Made by a program: the position numbers and the translations under genes
Part shown: piece after piece, positions 54,245 through 63,815 of the stretch
Position numbering within the stretch: the stretch's first letter is position 1
Layout: each line of letters begins with the position of its first letter
Source: Clostridium estertheticum
GTDB taxonomy: Bacteria > Bacillota > Clostridia > Clostridiales > Clostridiaceae
Direction: 5' to 3'
Assembly (NCBI RefSeq): GCF_011065935.2
Contig: NZ_JAAMNH020000001.1
Location: forward strand, 4,919,001-4,983,000
Length of the DNA stretch: 64,000 nt
The notes under the pieces: model-generated
The model's database searches: none
What the model was told of the DNA's origin: nothing
Seen by the model: only the letters and a program-made list of their open reading frames with translations

Positions 54245-56818
54245 ATGCTGAAAATCTTTAAAATGAATAAAATTAGAAATAAGATACTTGTATCCATTAT
54301 TGGCTGTGTTCTTATTATGAGTTTGGTAGTGGGAAGTGTTATTATTGCTCAAAGTACTATTAGCATCAGGCAAGAAGATATGCTAAGTACTAAAGCGCAA
54401 GCCATAATTAATGGTAAAAAATTAAATAGTACCTTTATTAGGGCTGAAACTATTGTAGGAGGATTAAATTCAACTATTAATCAATTGGTTGATCTTAATA
54501 CATTAAGCACAAATCCTTCAAAATATGAAGAAACTTTAACACCTATAATTAATAAGCTAAATAGTACAAATAGAGATTTTATGGGTATATATGTTGCTTT
54601 TAATCCAGACATAACCAAGAATGTACATGAAATTTTTTTTGAAGATACATATGATTGTGGTATATATAAACGAATAGAAAATGACACATTAAGCAATTTT
54701 AATACAAATAACCCTGCAATGGAATGGTATTATAATGCCATTAAACAGAATAAAGGAGTATGGAGTAAGCCTTACTTTGATGAGCTAGATGGAAATATAA
54801 GAGTTGAGATGATATCTTACAGTGAACCAGTGTATAAAGACGGAATTTTAATAGGAGTAGTTGGAATAGATCTAAATTTTAATAAATATGTTGAAATGAT
54901 AAATACTATTCAATCAATTAAAGGTAACGATGGATATGCATTTTTATTAAATGATAATTATAACTATATAGTCCATAAAAATTTTACCTCACAAGATAAT
55001 CTTAAAGAAATCCAAGGTGGAAAATACAAGTACATTGCCGATGCAATGTTCAATAACGAATCTGGGTGTTTGGATATTGAGTTTGAAGGTCAAAAAAAAC
55101 TTATAGGATATACTCACCTCATAAATCAATGGATTTTAGTAACAGTCATACCACAGAAAATGATTTTTAAAGATATGCAGTCTGGAATTTTTTATGCTCT
55201 AATTGCTATTATAATAGGATTAATATCATCTTCAAGAATAGCTATACAAATAAGCAGAAAAATATCTGAACCTGTTATCCTCGCAACCCACTTTGCTGAA
55301 GAACTTGCAATGGGAAATTTAGATGGAAAGATTTATATAACCTCTAGCGATGAAACAGCAATGCTTGGAAAGTCTTTAAATAAGGCTGCAGAAAATATTA
55401 GTATCCTAGTTGGGGATCTTAAATCAACTGAAGAGAAATTGATTTACCAAATAGGAGAATTACGAAAATCAGAGGAGACTATTAGTATATTGGCATATAA
55501 GCACCCTATTACAGGCATTAGAAATAGGAACTATTTATTAAAGAACATGCCCGGAGTTTTAAAGAACCTTAAAGATAATAATCATGAAGGTGCCTTGTTT
55601 CGTTTAAATATTGATAATTTCAAGATTATAAATGATACTTTAGGTCATAGTGTAGGTGATGAATTCCTAAGAAAAGTGTCTGAGATTTTAATGAGCCTTT
55701 TAAAAGGTCATGAATTATTATGCCATTTAGGCGCAGATGAATTCACTTTATTTCTTCCTAATATAAGTGGTCTTAATGAAATAGAAGCACTATCCGAAAA
55801 ATTACTTAATGTTTTTAGACATCCTATTACAGCTAATGGATATGAAATACTTTATACTACAATTAGTTTAGGAATTTCACTATATCCATCACATGGTAAT
55901 GATATTGAATCACTATTTAAAAATGCAGATATTGCATTAAATCACGTTAAAAACCTCGGCAAAAATACTTATAAAATCTTTGATGAAGCCATGAATTTGA
56001 AGATATCTGAAAAATTACAACTTGAAAATAGCTTAAGACTGGCAGTTGATAATAATGAATTCGAAGTATATTATCAGCCTAAAGTAAATGTTAAAACTGG
56101 TAAAACAACATCAATGGAAGCCTTAGTTAGATGGATAAGCCCCACACTTGGCATTGTTTCACCGGTAATATTCATACCACTAGCAGAAGAAATTGGCCTT
56201 ATAGATTCTATAGGTGAATTTGTGTTAAGAGAGGCTTGTAGACAAAATAAAATTTGGCATGATAAGGGATTTACTACCCTTAAAGTTGCAGTTAACTTAT
56301 CCGGTAAGCAATTGAAACAGGAGAATTTAATTCCAATCATAAACAATATACTTATGGAAACTTCATTAGCTCCAGAATGGCTAGGACTTGAGATAACAGA
56401 AAGCATTTTGATGGACAACTTCCAGAAGAATATTAAGATATTAAATGAACTAAAGAACATGGGTATTAGCATATACTTAGATGACTTTGGAACAGGTTAT
56501 TCATCTTTAAATTATTTAAGAAAGTTACCTATAGACTTTATAAAAATTGATAAATCCTTTATTGATGAAATAACCATTAATTCAAAAGATAGTTTTATTG
56601 CATCATCTTTAATATCTCTAGCTCATGGTATAAATTTAAATGTTATAGCAGAGGGCGTTGAAACTTTAGAACAACTCAATTTATTAAAAAGCTATGACTG
56701 TGATGAAATCCAAGGATATTATTTTAGTAAACCATTAAACGCAAGCGACTTTGGGAGGTTTTTAAATACTAATGGCTTGTGTGACCCATTCAACCTCTTG
56801 AAAAGTAATAATCATTAA
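54245..56818 (+). CDS. Cache-HAMP-GGDEF-EAL c-di-GMP protein
   Basis: An 857-residue membrane regulator. A helix (about 14-36) leads to an external double-Cache sensor (about 40-310; PYFDELDGNIRVEMISYSEP), a second helix (about 325-345), HAMP, GGDEF (420-590) and EAL (600-850). The cyclase motif reads GADEF (about 496-500), so synthesis is probably lost. EALVRW, EITESI, DDFGTGYSS, KIDKSF and QGYYFSKP are intact, so it should be a phosphodiesterase. ATG 54245 follows TGGGGAG; the frame extends to a TTG at 54173 without a site. Confidence 0.9.
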   Translation: MLKIFKMNKIRNKILVSIIGCVLIMSLVVGSVIIAQSTISIRQEDMLSTKAQAIINGKKLNSTFIRAETIVGGLNSTINQLVDLNTLSTNPSKYEETLTPIINKLNSTNRDFMGIYVAFNPDITKNVHEIFFEDTYDCGIYKRIENDTLSNFNTNNPAMEWYYNAIKQNKGVWSKPYFDELDGNIRVEMISYSEPVYKDGILIGVVGIDLNFNKYVEMINTIQSIKGNDGYAFLLNDNYNYIVHKNFTSQDNLKEIQGGKYKYIADAMFNNESGCLDIEFEGQKKLIGYTHLINQWILVTVIPQKMIFKDMQSGIFYALIAIIIGLISSSRIAIQISRKISEPVILATHFAEELAMGNLDGKIYITSSDETAMLGKSLNKAAENISILVGDLKSTEEKLIYQIGELRKSEETISILAYKHPITGIRNRNYLLKNMPGVLKNLKDNNHEGALFRLNIDNFKIINDTLGHSVGDEFLRKVSEILMSLLKGHELLCHLGADEFTLFLPNISGLNEIEALSEKLLNVFRHPITANGYEILYTTISLGISLYPSHGNDIESLFKNADIALNHVKNLGKNTYKIFDEAMNLKISEKLQLENSLRLAVDNNEFEVYYQPKVNVKTGKTTSMEALVRWISPTLGIVSPVIFIPLAEEIGLIDSIGEFVLREACRQNKIWHDKGFTTLKVAVNLSGKQLKQENLIPIINNILMETSLAPEWLGLEITESILMDNFQKNIKILNELKNMGISIYLDDFGTGYSSLNYLRKLPIDFIKIDKSFIDEITINSKDSFIASSLISLAHGINLNVIAEGVETLEQLNLLKSYDCDEIQGYYFSKPLNASDFGRFLNTNGLCDPFNLLKSNNH

Positions 56819-56887
56819 GGTAACAAAATAATGGGAAATGGATTGTTTTCACACTAATCCATTTCCCATTCCTATATCTACCTTTTA

Positions 56888-57472
56888 TTAATAATTTTCA
56901 GCTAATATCTCAAAATATGCTTTTGGATGTGCACAGGCTGGGCATATTTCTGGAGCACTTTTTCCTTCAAAAATATAACCACAATTAGTACATTTCCAGT
57001 TAACTAAAGTATCTTTTTGGAATACTGTATTATTTTCTATATTGCTTAGTAATTTTCTGTATCTTTCATCATGACGCTTTTCAACCTCAACAATTTTTCT
57101 ATAAACAAAAGCAACATCTGGAAAACCTTCTTCTTCAGCAACTCTTGCAAATTCTGGATAAAGTTCTGTCCATTCTTCTTTTTCGCCGTTTGCTGCCCAT
57201 AATAGATTTGCTTTTGTATCCGATAAACCTACAGGATATGTAGCATTAATTTCTACAACTTCTCCATTTAAACTTGCGCTTAAAAATTTAAAAAATCTTT
57301 CTGCATGTTCTTTCTCATTTCCTGCAGTTTCTGTGAATATATTAGATATTTGTATATATCCCTCTTTTTTCGCTACAGACGCATAATAAGTATATCTATT
57401 TCTAGCTTGTGATTCACCCGCGAATGATTTCATAAGATTTTCAGCTGTCTTTGTACCTTTTAATATTTTCAT
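56888..57472 (-). CDS. rbr: Rubrerythrin
   Basis: A 194-residue non-haem iron peroxidase protecting anaerobes from peroxide. The diiron four-helix bundle (1-140) has ESQARNRY, GNEKEHAE and VEKRHDERY. The rubredoxin-like end has CTNCGY and CPAC. AAAATTATTGTAT and ATACAATTATTTT arms upstream (about 57503-57545) resemble an operator, possibly PerR-like. It is a single gene. Confidence 0.95.
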   Translation of the reverse strand: MKILKGTKTAENLMKSFAGESQARNRYTYYASVAKKEGYIQISNIFTETAGNEKEHAERFFKFLSASLNGEVVEINATYPVGLSDTKANLLWAANGEKEEWTELYPEFARVAEEEGFPDVAFVYRKIVEVEKRHDERYRKLLSNIENNTVFQKDTLVNWKCTNCGYIFEGKSAPEICPACAHPKAYFEILAENY

Positions 57473-57502
57473 AAAATGCCTCCTTTTATCTCCGAAGAGA
57501 AA

Positions 57503-57545
57503 ATAATTGTATATATTAATGTATTCTCTAAATACAATAATTTTC
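57503..57545 (-). promoter_or_regulatory. Inverted repeat upstream of rubrerythrin
   Basis: AAAATTATTGTAT and ATACAATTATTTT are separated by about 17 bp. It is AT-rich and PerR-box-like in composition but not an exact match. Confidence 0.4.
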
Positions 57546-57615
57546 CTCTTTTAAATCCTGTTGTTTTCAAAAAATTCATCCCTTGCAAGGTGGTTTCACC
57601 TTATACCAAAATTAT

Positions 57616-57638
57616 TACTTGCCACGTGGATGGCACCT
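57616..57638. repeat. Family C repeat at the metQ stop
   Basis: TACTTGCCACGTGGATGGCA then CCTA; the CTA is the metQ stop codon on the minus strand. Confidence 0.75.
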
Positions 57639-58455
57639 AAAAGGCGGGAATTACATTTCCTTTATATTTTTCCTCAATAAATTTTTTAACTTCTGGAGAA
57701 TTTAAAGCCTTTGAAAGTGCCTCTATATAAGGTTTAGTTTTATCTTCACTTCTAACAGCAAGTACATTTGCATATGGAGAATCTTTTGATTCAATGGCTA
57801 ATGAATCCGTTGTTGGATTTAATTTAGCTTCTATAGCGAAATTTGAATTTATAACTGCTGCATCTACATCTTTTAAAATTCTTGGAAGTTGAGGCGCATC
57901 AAGTTCAGTTATTTTAAATTTCTTTGGATTTTCCGTAATATCAAGCTTAGAAATAAGCTCTCCACTCTTTAATTTTAATAATCCAGCATTTTCAAGTACC
58001 CTAAGCGCCCTTGCTCCATTTGTAGGATCACTTGGAATAGCTATTTCAGCTCCATTTTTTAAATCGCTGAGTTTTTTGTATTTACTAGAGTACACTCCCA
58101 TAGGTTCTAGATGAACCTTTACAGTATAATCAAGTTTAAGATTTTTTTCTTTACTGAAGGATTGCAAATAAGGTACATGTTGAAAGAAATTGGCATCTAG
58201 TTGCCCTTCGGCTAGTGCGGTGTTTGGTGTTACATAATCAGTAAATTCTACTATTTCAAGGGTATATCCCTCTTTTGCGAGCAACGGCTTTACCGCCTCT
58301 AATATTTCACTATGAGGCACGGGTGAGGCACCTACTTTAATTATTTTTTTCTCTGGCACAGCCTTTGCAGTTGTAGCCACATCTTTTTTTGATCCACAGC
58401 CACTTACTGTTAAAATCACAACTATTGTTAATAATACGCTTAATATTTTTTTCAT
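57637..58455 (-). CDS. metQ: Methionine ABC transporter lipoprotein MetQ
   Basis: A 272-residue NlpA-family binding lipoprotein that captures methionine outside the cell. The signal ends in the lipobox TVSGCGSKK (Cys20). EFTDYVTPNTALAEGQLDAN and DPTNGARALRVLENAGLL are typical. ATG 58455 follows AGGGGGAA; the frame extends upstream without a site. It is last in the metN-metI-metQ operon. Confidence 0.93.
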   Translation of the reverse strand: MKKILSVLLTIVVILTVSGCGSKKDVATTAKAVPEKKIIKVGASPVPHSEILEAVKPLLAKEGYTLEIVEFTDYVTPNTALAEGQLDANFFQHVPYLQSFSKEKNLKLDYTVKVHLEPMGVYSSKYKKLSDLKNGAEIAIPSDPTNGARALRVLENAGLLKLKSGELISKLDITENPKKFKITELDAPQLPRILKDVDAAVINSNFAIEAKLNPTTDSLAIESKDSPYANVLAVRSEDKTKPYIEALSKALNSPEVKKFIEEKYKGNVIPAF

Positions 58456-58530
58456 TATTAATTTTCCCCCTTGTATTCCTAATTTGTACTTAATATTTAT
58501 CAACTAATAAGCTACTTGTATTTTAAAAAT

Positions 58531-59175
58531 CTATCTAATCATTTTTCTATATAATAAATTTCCTAAGGCTTGAATGATTTGCACAACTACAATTAAAATA
58601 ATTACTGTGTATATCATGATGTCTGTTTTAAATCTATAGTAGCCATATTTCACTGCTACATCTCCAAGGCCACCTCCACCAATTGTTCCAGCCATAGCTG
58701 AGTAACCTATAATGTTTATTATGGTTAAAGTAACTCCAAGAACTATAGATGGCATTGCCTCTTTTACCATTACCCCAAATATAATTTGATAGGTTTTTGC
58801 ACCGAAAGATTTAGCTGCCTCAATAATTCCATAATCCACCTCAAGTAGTGCAGTTTCAATTATTCTTGCAGCAAAAGGAGCTGCTCCTAGGGTTAATGGG
58901 ACTATAGCTGCATTAGTACCTATGGTTGTCCCAGCAATAATCTTAGTTAATGGGAATATAGATATCATCAATATAATAAAAGGAAATGACCGAAGTATAT
59001 TTACAACTAAATTTAAACTTTTATATATTAAAGCGTTTGGCCTTAGACCTTTAGGAGTGGTTATAATAAGCCCCACTGCTGTAATAAACCCTAAAATAAT
59101 TGTAAAAATTGTGGATACTGATACCATATATATGGTGTCTATTAGTGCAGGTAGTAAAACATCTTTAAATAGCAT
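58531..59175 (-). CDS. metI: Methionine ABC transporter permease MetI
   Basis: A 214-residue permease with 5 helices. The EAA loop reads EAAKSFGAKTYQIIFGVMV. It forms the channel of MetNIQ. It overlaps the end of metN by 11 bp, which shows coupled translation. Confidence 0.94.
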   Translation of the reverse strand: MLFKDVLLPALIDTIYMVSVSTIFTIILGFITAVGLIITTPKGLRPNALIYKSLNLVVNILRSFPFIILMISIFPLTKIIAGTTIGTNAAIVPLTLGAAPFAARIIETALLEVDYGIIEAAKSFGAKTYQIIFGVMVKEAMPSIVLGVTLTIINIIGYSAMAGTIGGGGLGDVAVKYGYYRFKTDIMIYTVIILIVVVQIIQALGNLLYRKMIR

Positions 59176-60175
59176 TTATAATCCCCCCTTTCGTATACTG
59201 CTCATACTTAACTAAATAATTAATGAGTTCCCAGTCTATAGATTTTTTATTTAAATAGTTTAATATCTTTTCCTTATTCTCCTCACTTGCATTTATTATA
59301 AGACTGCCCATTACGTTATCTCTGAATTTTTCAAGCCTCCCCCATACTATTGAAAAATCTATATTTAATTCCCTGGCTATGGAAGTTATGACGCAACTCT
59401 GGCTAATTTCTTTCGGAAAAAATATTTTAATGTTATAGCCCGTGCTAGGTAATAATTCCTCCTCTCCCATAAGTGTTTTCATTTCACTTGTTGGCCTAAT
59501 AAATAATTCATCTGTAATACCGCTACTTTTAATTTCACCCCCTTCTAAAAGAATAAATTTATTACAAATCTCTTTTACCACCTCCATTTGATGAGTAACT
59601 ACAATAATTGTTATATTAAATTTATTATTGATATCTCTTAAAAGCTCCAATATGGACTTTGTAGTTTTAGGATCTAGTGCAGAAGTAGCTTCATCACAAA
59701 GTAATATTTTCGGATTTAAGGCCAAGGCCCTTGCTATTCCAACTCTTTGCTTTTGGCCTCCGCTAAGCTCGCATATATTGCTACTTACTTTGTCATTAAG
59801 TCCAACTAAATCTATTAAGCTATCTACTCTTTCTTTTATAGAATTTTTATCGGTGCCCCATACTTCCAGTGGAAAGGCTATATTTTCAAAAACATTTTTT
59901 CTATTAATCAAATTAAAACTTTGAAAAATAATACCTACATTTTTTCTAAATTCGCGGAGCTCTTTGGGGTTTAACTGCTTTACTTCACTACCCATTATAT
60001 TAATGCTACCTGTATCATAGGATTCAAGCCCGTTAAAGCATCTAAGCAATGTGGATTTACCTGCACCGCTGTGACCAATAACACCATAAATATCGCCTTT
60101 ATCCACTGTAAAAGAAACATTATTTAATACCTTCTCGCTGGAAAAACTTTTACTTACGTCACTAACTTTAATCAT
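59165..60175 (-). CDS. metN: Methionine ABC transporter ATPase MetN
   Basis: A 336-residue ATPase. Walker A is GHSGAGKST, signature LSGGQKQRVGIARAL, Walker B LLCDEATSALDP. The C-terminal 75 residues form the NIL domain, which binds methionine and inhibits transport when it is plentiful. ATG follows AAAGGAGAAGG. It is the first gene behind two SAM-I riboswitches. Confidence 0.95.
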   Translation of the reverse strand: MIKVSDVSKSFSSEKVLNNVSFTVDKGDIYGVIGHSGAGKSTLLRCFNGLESYDTGSINIMGSEVKQLNPKELREFRKNVGIIFQSFNLINRKNVFENIAFPLEVWGTDKNSIKERVDSLIDLVGLNDKVSSNICELSGGQKQRVGIARALALNPKILLCDEATSALDPKTTKSILELLRDINNKFNITIIVVTHQMEVVKEICNKFILLEGGEIKSSGITDELFIRPTSEMKTLMGEEELLPSTGYNIKIFFPKEISQSCVITSIARELNIDFSIVWGRLEKFRDNVMGSLIINASEENKEKILNYLNKKSIDWELINYLVKYEQYTKGGIINAI

Positions 60176-60252
60176 AATATTCCTTCTCCTTTTTATTACT
60201 TATTTTTTTTCATTGTTAATATTGTTGATATTGATATTAACAATTATTTTTT

Positions 60253-60407
60253 CTAAAAAAAAATAGAACCCAAGAATAAACTTGGGCTCTAATGCCAAAC
60301 TTATTCTTATCTCGCAGCAATGCTGCAGGATTTAACACCATGTATCATAGATATGATACTGGTTGTCGGGTTTCATAGGGCCATTCCCTCCACCTCTCTT
60401 GATAAGA
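60253..60407 (-). promoter_or_regulatory. SAM-I riboswitch, proximal
   Basis: On the minus strand CTTATCAAGAGAGGTGGAGG, ATGAAACC and GGTGTTAAATCCTGCAG with a closing GAGATAAG are the S-box core. A terminator AGAGCCCAAG/CTTGGGTTCT with a U run follows (60253-60290). High SAM would stop transcription before metN. Confidence 0.95.
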
Positions 60408-60440
60408 CAATATTAAATTTTACTTTCAATCTATATCAAA

Positions 60441-60619
60441 ACAAAAAACCTCTCCCATCAATATAAATGATGAAAGAGGTATGATATTACAAGGTCACCT
60501 CTCTCATCTTCCGCTAAATTCTAAGGAACTTAGCGCAGGAATTAGCACCTTTTCAGACAAATGATATCTGACGGTTGCCGAGGTGTCATAGGGCCAGTCC
60601 CTCTACCTCTCTTGATGAG
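60441..60619 (-). promoter_or_regulatory. SAM-I riboswitch, distal
   Basis: CTCATCAAGAGAGGTAGAGG, then AAAGGTGCTAATTCCTGCG and closing GGAAGATGAG, again the S-box core. Its own terminator ACCTCT...AGAGGTTTTTT is at 60445-60480. It lies upstream of the proximal copy in the same leader. Confidence 0.95.
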
Positions 60620-60697
60620 AATTAATTGCTTTATTAAATTAAAGTTATGATATCACTATCTAGATGAAAAGTAAAGAATTTTTTAAAATAATAAAAA

Positions 60698-60728
60698 CTT
60701 GCCACCTGGGGACCAAGTGGCAAGTTTC
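60698..60728. repeat. Family C hairpin acting as terminator of the GH85 gene
   Basis: ACTTGCCAC and GTGGCAAGT flank CTGGGGACCAA. It lies about 10 bp past the GH85 stop and is followed on the minus strand by a T-rich run. Confidence 0.65.
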
Positions 60729-60737
60729 TATTATTAT

Positions 60738-63533
60738 TTAAAGAGGACCATCTATTCCAAGAACATCTATTTCATATATTCTTGCCGCAGAATCTGCTCC
60801 TTGAGTTGGTTTTAACACAATGATTTTTACATATTTAGCTTGAGTTGCTTTAAATGTGTCAATAGTATTTGCAAGTGGATTTTTAAGAACTTCTAGCAAT
60901 GGTGTAAATTTTACTCCATCTAAACTAGTTTCCACTGAATACCTTTGAGTATTCATATCAGGATTTTCGCCACCAGCCTCAGCGTGAGCCATCCGAATTT
61001 CACTTATTGTTTTAACACCACCAAGGTCTATTGTAATATCATGAGGTGCAGGACCTACTGCGCACCATTTTGTTTTCGTTTTTCCGTCTACAGCGAATTT
61101 AGGTGCTTCATTATCATTTGTAAAACCTGAAGCCGTAACTGTTTTGTTTTGTGAAAGGTTTGCAAGTTCTTTTTTAGCTTTACCAGTTACTGTTATAAGG
61201 TCTTTAATAACCTTAACATCTTTTCCTTCTTTATTCTTAGCTGTTAATGTAACTGAGTATACCCCTTCTTTAGCATAGCTAACAGTTGCTTTATTAGCTG
61301 TACCTTTTTCAACGCTTGCACCAGGTAGACTCCATTCTACACTTTCAGTAATTGCAGAGCTAAGACTTTCAAATGTTATTTCTTCACCAGGTGAAACTAA
61401 TGTTTTTGATACTTTAAATTTTGCTTTAGGAATATTGTTTGCAGGCCATTTCATATCTACTTGACCTGATTTTCCTGAAATGTAATTTTTATTAATAGCA
61501 ACTACTTCAAAGGTTGTTTTATCTAATTTATCATCTCTCTTAAGAGCGTTTACAAAGAACATATTATTTGGAGTGGCCCCCAAGAATGATTTTGTTTTAT
61601 CATCATTAATTCTGTAAACTTCGTAATGATTAACATCTGCTTCGCTTCCTTTGTCCCAAGAAAGTCTTGCACCTACATACATATCATCTTCTTCAAATTT
61701 AGCATCATCAAGTTTTAAGTTACTAACAGAAACTTTTTTGCTAGATTTAGGGTCTTGTATTGTTATATTTCCTAAATTAAAAACTAAATTACTAATATCC
61801 TTTTCTGAAGACATTTTGTAAGATATTGTTTTAATTGATTTATCCGTAAACTTAGAAACATCATAATTTACAGTTGTCCATTCGGCTGTTATGCTCTTAT
61901 CAGCTTTTATATTTGCAGTGGTTCCATCATGGAATTCTAAAACCAAATCAAGATTTACTTCTGCGCTTGATTTTGCTGAAGTAGTGAATTTTATACCTTT
62001 TTCAAGTTTAAGGTCAGCACTATAAAGTTTTACCGTAGAAGCTTTAGCAGCTTCTAATTTTCCCATGAATTTTATAGAATTTCCACCATAGAAGGCAGAA
62101 GCAAAATCTATAGAAGTATTTAATTTATTCTTACCTTCATTTTTAATTATCCATCTATAAGTTGGCATTATATCTTCAAGACTTCTATTATTCCAGTCAC
62201 GTGAAGATACTTTTTCTCCATTAATAAAGAAGTTATATCCATTGCCTATATTGAAATTAGTTGTGAAAGGCAATGTATTTACAACTGATTTTTCAATAGC
62301 ATAAGTTGAAATACCTTTCCACTCAGTTCCTTTAACCTCTGTAGGGATAGACGGATTTTTAAATTCATTTACCCACAGTCTATTTTCCTTATTTTCAAAC
62401 TCTTCTATAGAATTTGAGGAGAAGAATGTCCAACTAGGAGCATAAAGTCCAAGAGATGTGAAGTTACTTTTAGCATCCTTTTCAAATAAGTCCCAACGAA
62501 CCGGAGTACTTACACCATTAGCTTGAACATCTACTCCAGCATATATATCATATGGATTTACACCAACTTCTTCCGCTCTTTTATTTGAAGCCTTAAGCAA
62601 TTCTTTCTCAACAAGTTTTTTATTAGTCCACCAGAAGTTTAGGAACATGCTATCAGCAACAGGCTTCTTATCTGCATCAACTAAGAAATAATCATTTTTC
62701 TCATTAAGCGCATTTTGCCAATCTACCTCACCGTCCTTTGTCATAGAGTCATACCACATTATCTCCGACTTGTCCTTAGCTTTGCTCTTATATTGTTTTA
62801 TAAATTCTTGCATAAGAACGGCATGCTCCTTAGATACAGGTGCTTCTTTTGTACCTTCAGTTTCTTGGTTTATGAACCAACCATCGAAATTGTAAGTTTT
62901 AGAAACTTCTATAAGTTTATCAACCATAATGAAGTTACCGCTAGCATCTTTTTCTAGAAAATCATTAAGCCATTCTAACTTTCCGCCATAAGCTGCAGGA
63001 GGGAAGTATATTGTTCCTAAAACTGGAACACCATTTCTATGAGCCGAATCAGTAACATCAGCAGTTGGTGGAACTATTAACCCTTCACCTGAAGAACCGC
63101 CCCAATATACAAGTTTATCGATATATTGCCAATAAGAAAATGTATTAGATGCGAATTTGTTAGACCCCTGAGATGCATTCCCACTAGTACTAGCGTTCAT
63201 TATTGAAATAGCAACAACCTTCATATCCTTGTTTTGTGATGCATTAACAGGATATAATTTGTTCTTATCCACTCTTTTAGCCAGCGGTACCGTACTCTTA
63301 TTAAAATTAGCATTCTTGTCCTCTGTTGCTTTCCACTTTGAAAGTTCTTTTGGGAACCATTGAGATGATATAGGTTGATTTGCTATAACAAATTCACTAG
63401 CCTCCTCTGTTATACGATAGCTACTGCTTCCCGCACGCTCATTGCAAGAAACAAGACTAAAGCTAAATGTGATAGCTAAAAGTGCAGGAGCTAAAAGTTT
63501 TAGTTTTTTCATGTGTTTATTTTTTAAGTTCAT
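60738..63533 (-). CDS. Secreted endo-beta-N-acetylglucosaminidase (GH85), lipoprotein
   Basis: A 931-residue surface enzyme that cuts the chitobiose core of N-glycans. The signal ends in a lipobox LVSC (Cys30), so it is probably lipid-anchored. The GH85 domain (about 75-420) has the catalytic pair Asn222/Glu224 in GWFINQETEGT. Galactose-binding-like and fibronectin-like regions (about 480-700), a PKD domain (about 705-785) and an F5/8-type C domain (about 795-925) follow. This suggests use of host or plant glycoproteins. It is a single gene with a long leader. Confidence 0.9.
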   Translation of the reverse strand: MNLKNKHMKKLKLLAPALLAITFSFSLVSCNERAGSSSYRITEEASEFVIANQPISSQWFPKELSKWKATEDKNANFNKSTVPLAKRVDKNKLYPVNASQNKDMKVVAISIMNASTSGNASQGSNKFASNTFSYWQYIDKLVYWGGSSGEGLIVPPTADVTDSAHRNGVPVLGTIYFPPAAYGGKLEWLNDFLEKDASGNFIMVDKLIEVSKTYNFDGWFINQETEGTKEAPVSKEHAVLMQEFIKQYKSKAKDKSEIMWYDSMTKDGEVDWQNALNEKNDYFLVDADKKPVADSMFLNFWWTNKKLVEKELLKASNKRAEEVGVNPYDIYAGVDVQANGVSTPVRWDLFEKDAKSNFTSLGLYAPSWTFFSSNSIEEFENKENRLWVNEFKNPSIPTEVKGTEWKGISTYAIEKSVVNTLPFTTNFNIGNGYNFFINGEKVSSRDWNNRSLEDIMPTYRWIIKNEGKNKLNTSIDFASAFYGGNSIKFMGKLEAAKASTVKLYSADLKLEKGIKFTTSAKSSAEVNLDLVLEFHDGTTANIKADKSITAEWTTVNYDVSKFTDKSIKTISYKMSSEKDISNLVFNLGNITIQDPKSSKKVSVSNLKLDDAKFEEDDMYVGARLSWDKGSEADVNHYEVYRINDDKTKSFLGATPNNMFFVNALKRDDKLDKTTFEVVAINKNYISGKSGQVDMKWPANNIPKAKFKVSKTLVSPGEEITFESLSSAITESVEWSLPGASVEKGTANKATVSYAKEGVYSVTLTAKNKEGKDVKVIKDLITVTGKAKKELANLSQNKTVTASGFTNDNEAPKFAVDGKTKTKWCAVGPAPHDITIDLGGVKTISEIRMAHAEAGGENPDMNTQRYSVETSLDGVKFTPLLEVLKNPLANTIDTFKATQAKYVKIIVLKPTQGADSAARIYEIDVLGIDGPL

Positions 63534-63752
63534 ATACTTACCCCCCCTAATTTTAAGAAGCCACCTGATAATTTTAAGACTTCTTTTTTATCTTAATTTA
63601 AGAGTGCTACATTTACTGCATACTCTTAAAATATAGATCAAATTTATTCATGCTAATCAACTAGTAAAACGATTACAATTAAACTTTAACACATCTAAAG
63701 TTCTAGGAACAAGTGTAGTAATTTTAGAAAAAGTGAATAAAATATACATATT

Positions 63753-63799
63753 ATCCCCCACTTGTAGAAGTGGGGGACTTTCCTTCTGAAATGTCGTTA
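63753..63799. mobile_element. Probable IS200/IS605-type end remnant
   Basis: TCCCCCACTT and AAGTGGGGGA form a GC-rich hairpin (63753-63776), followed by CCTTCTGAAATGTCG, which matches 15073-15091 inverted. No transposase is present. It lies just past the ROK gene stop and could also act as a terminator. Confidence 0.45.
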
Positions 63800-63815
63800 A
63801 ACTTATCAAATAAAA

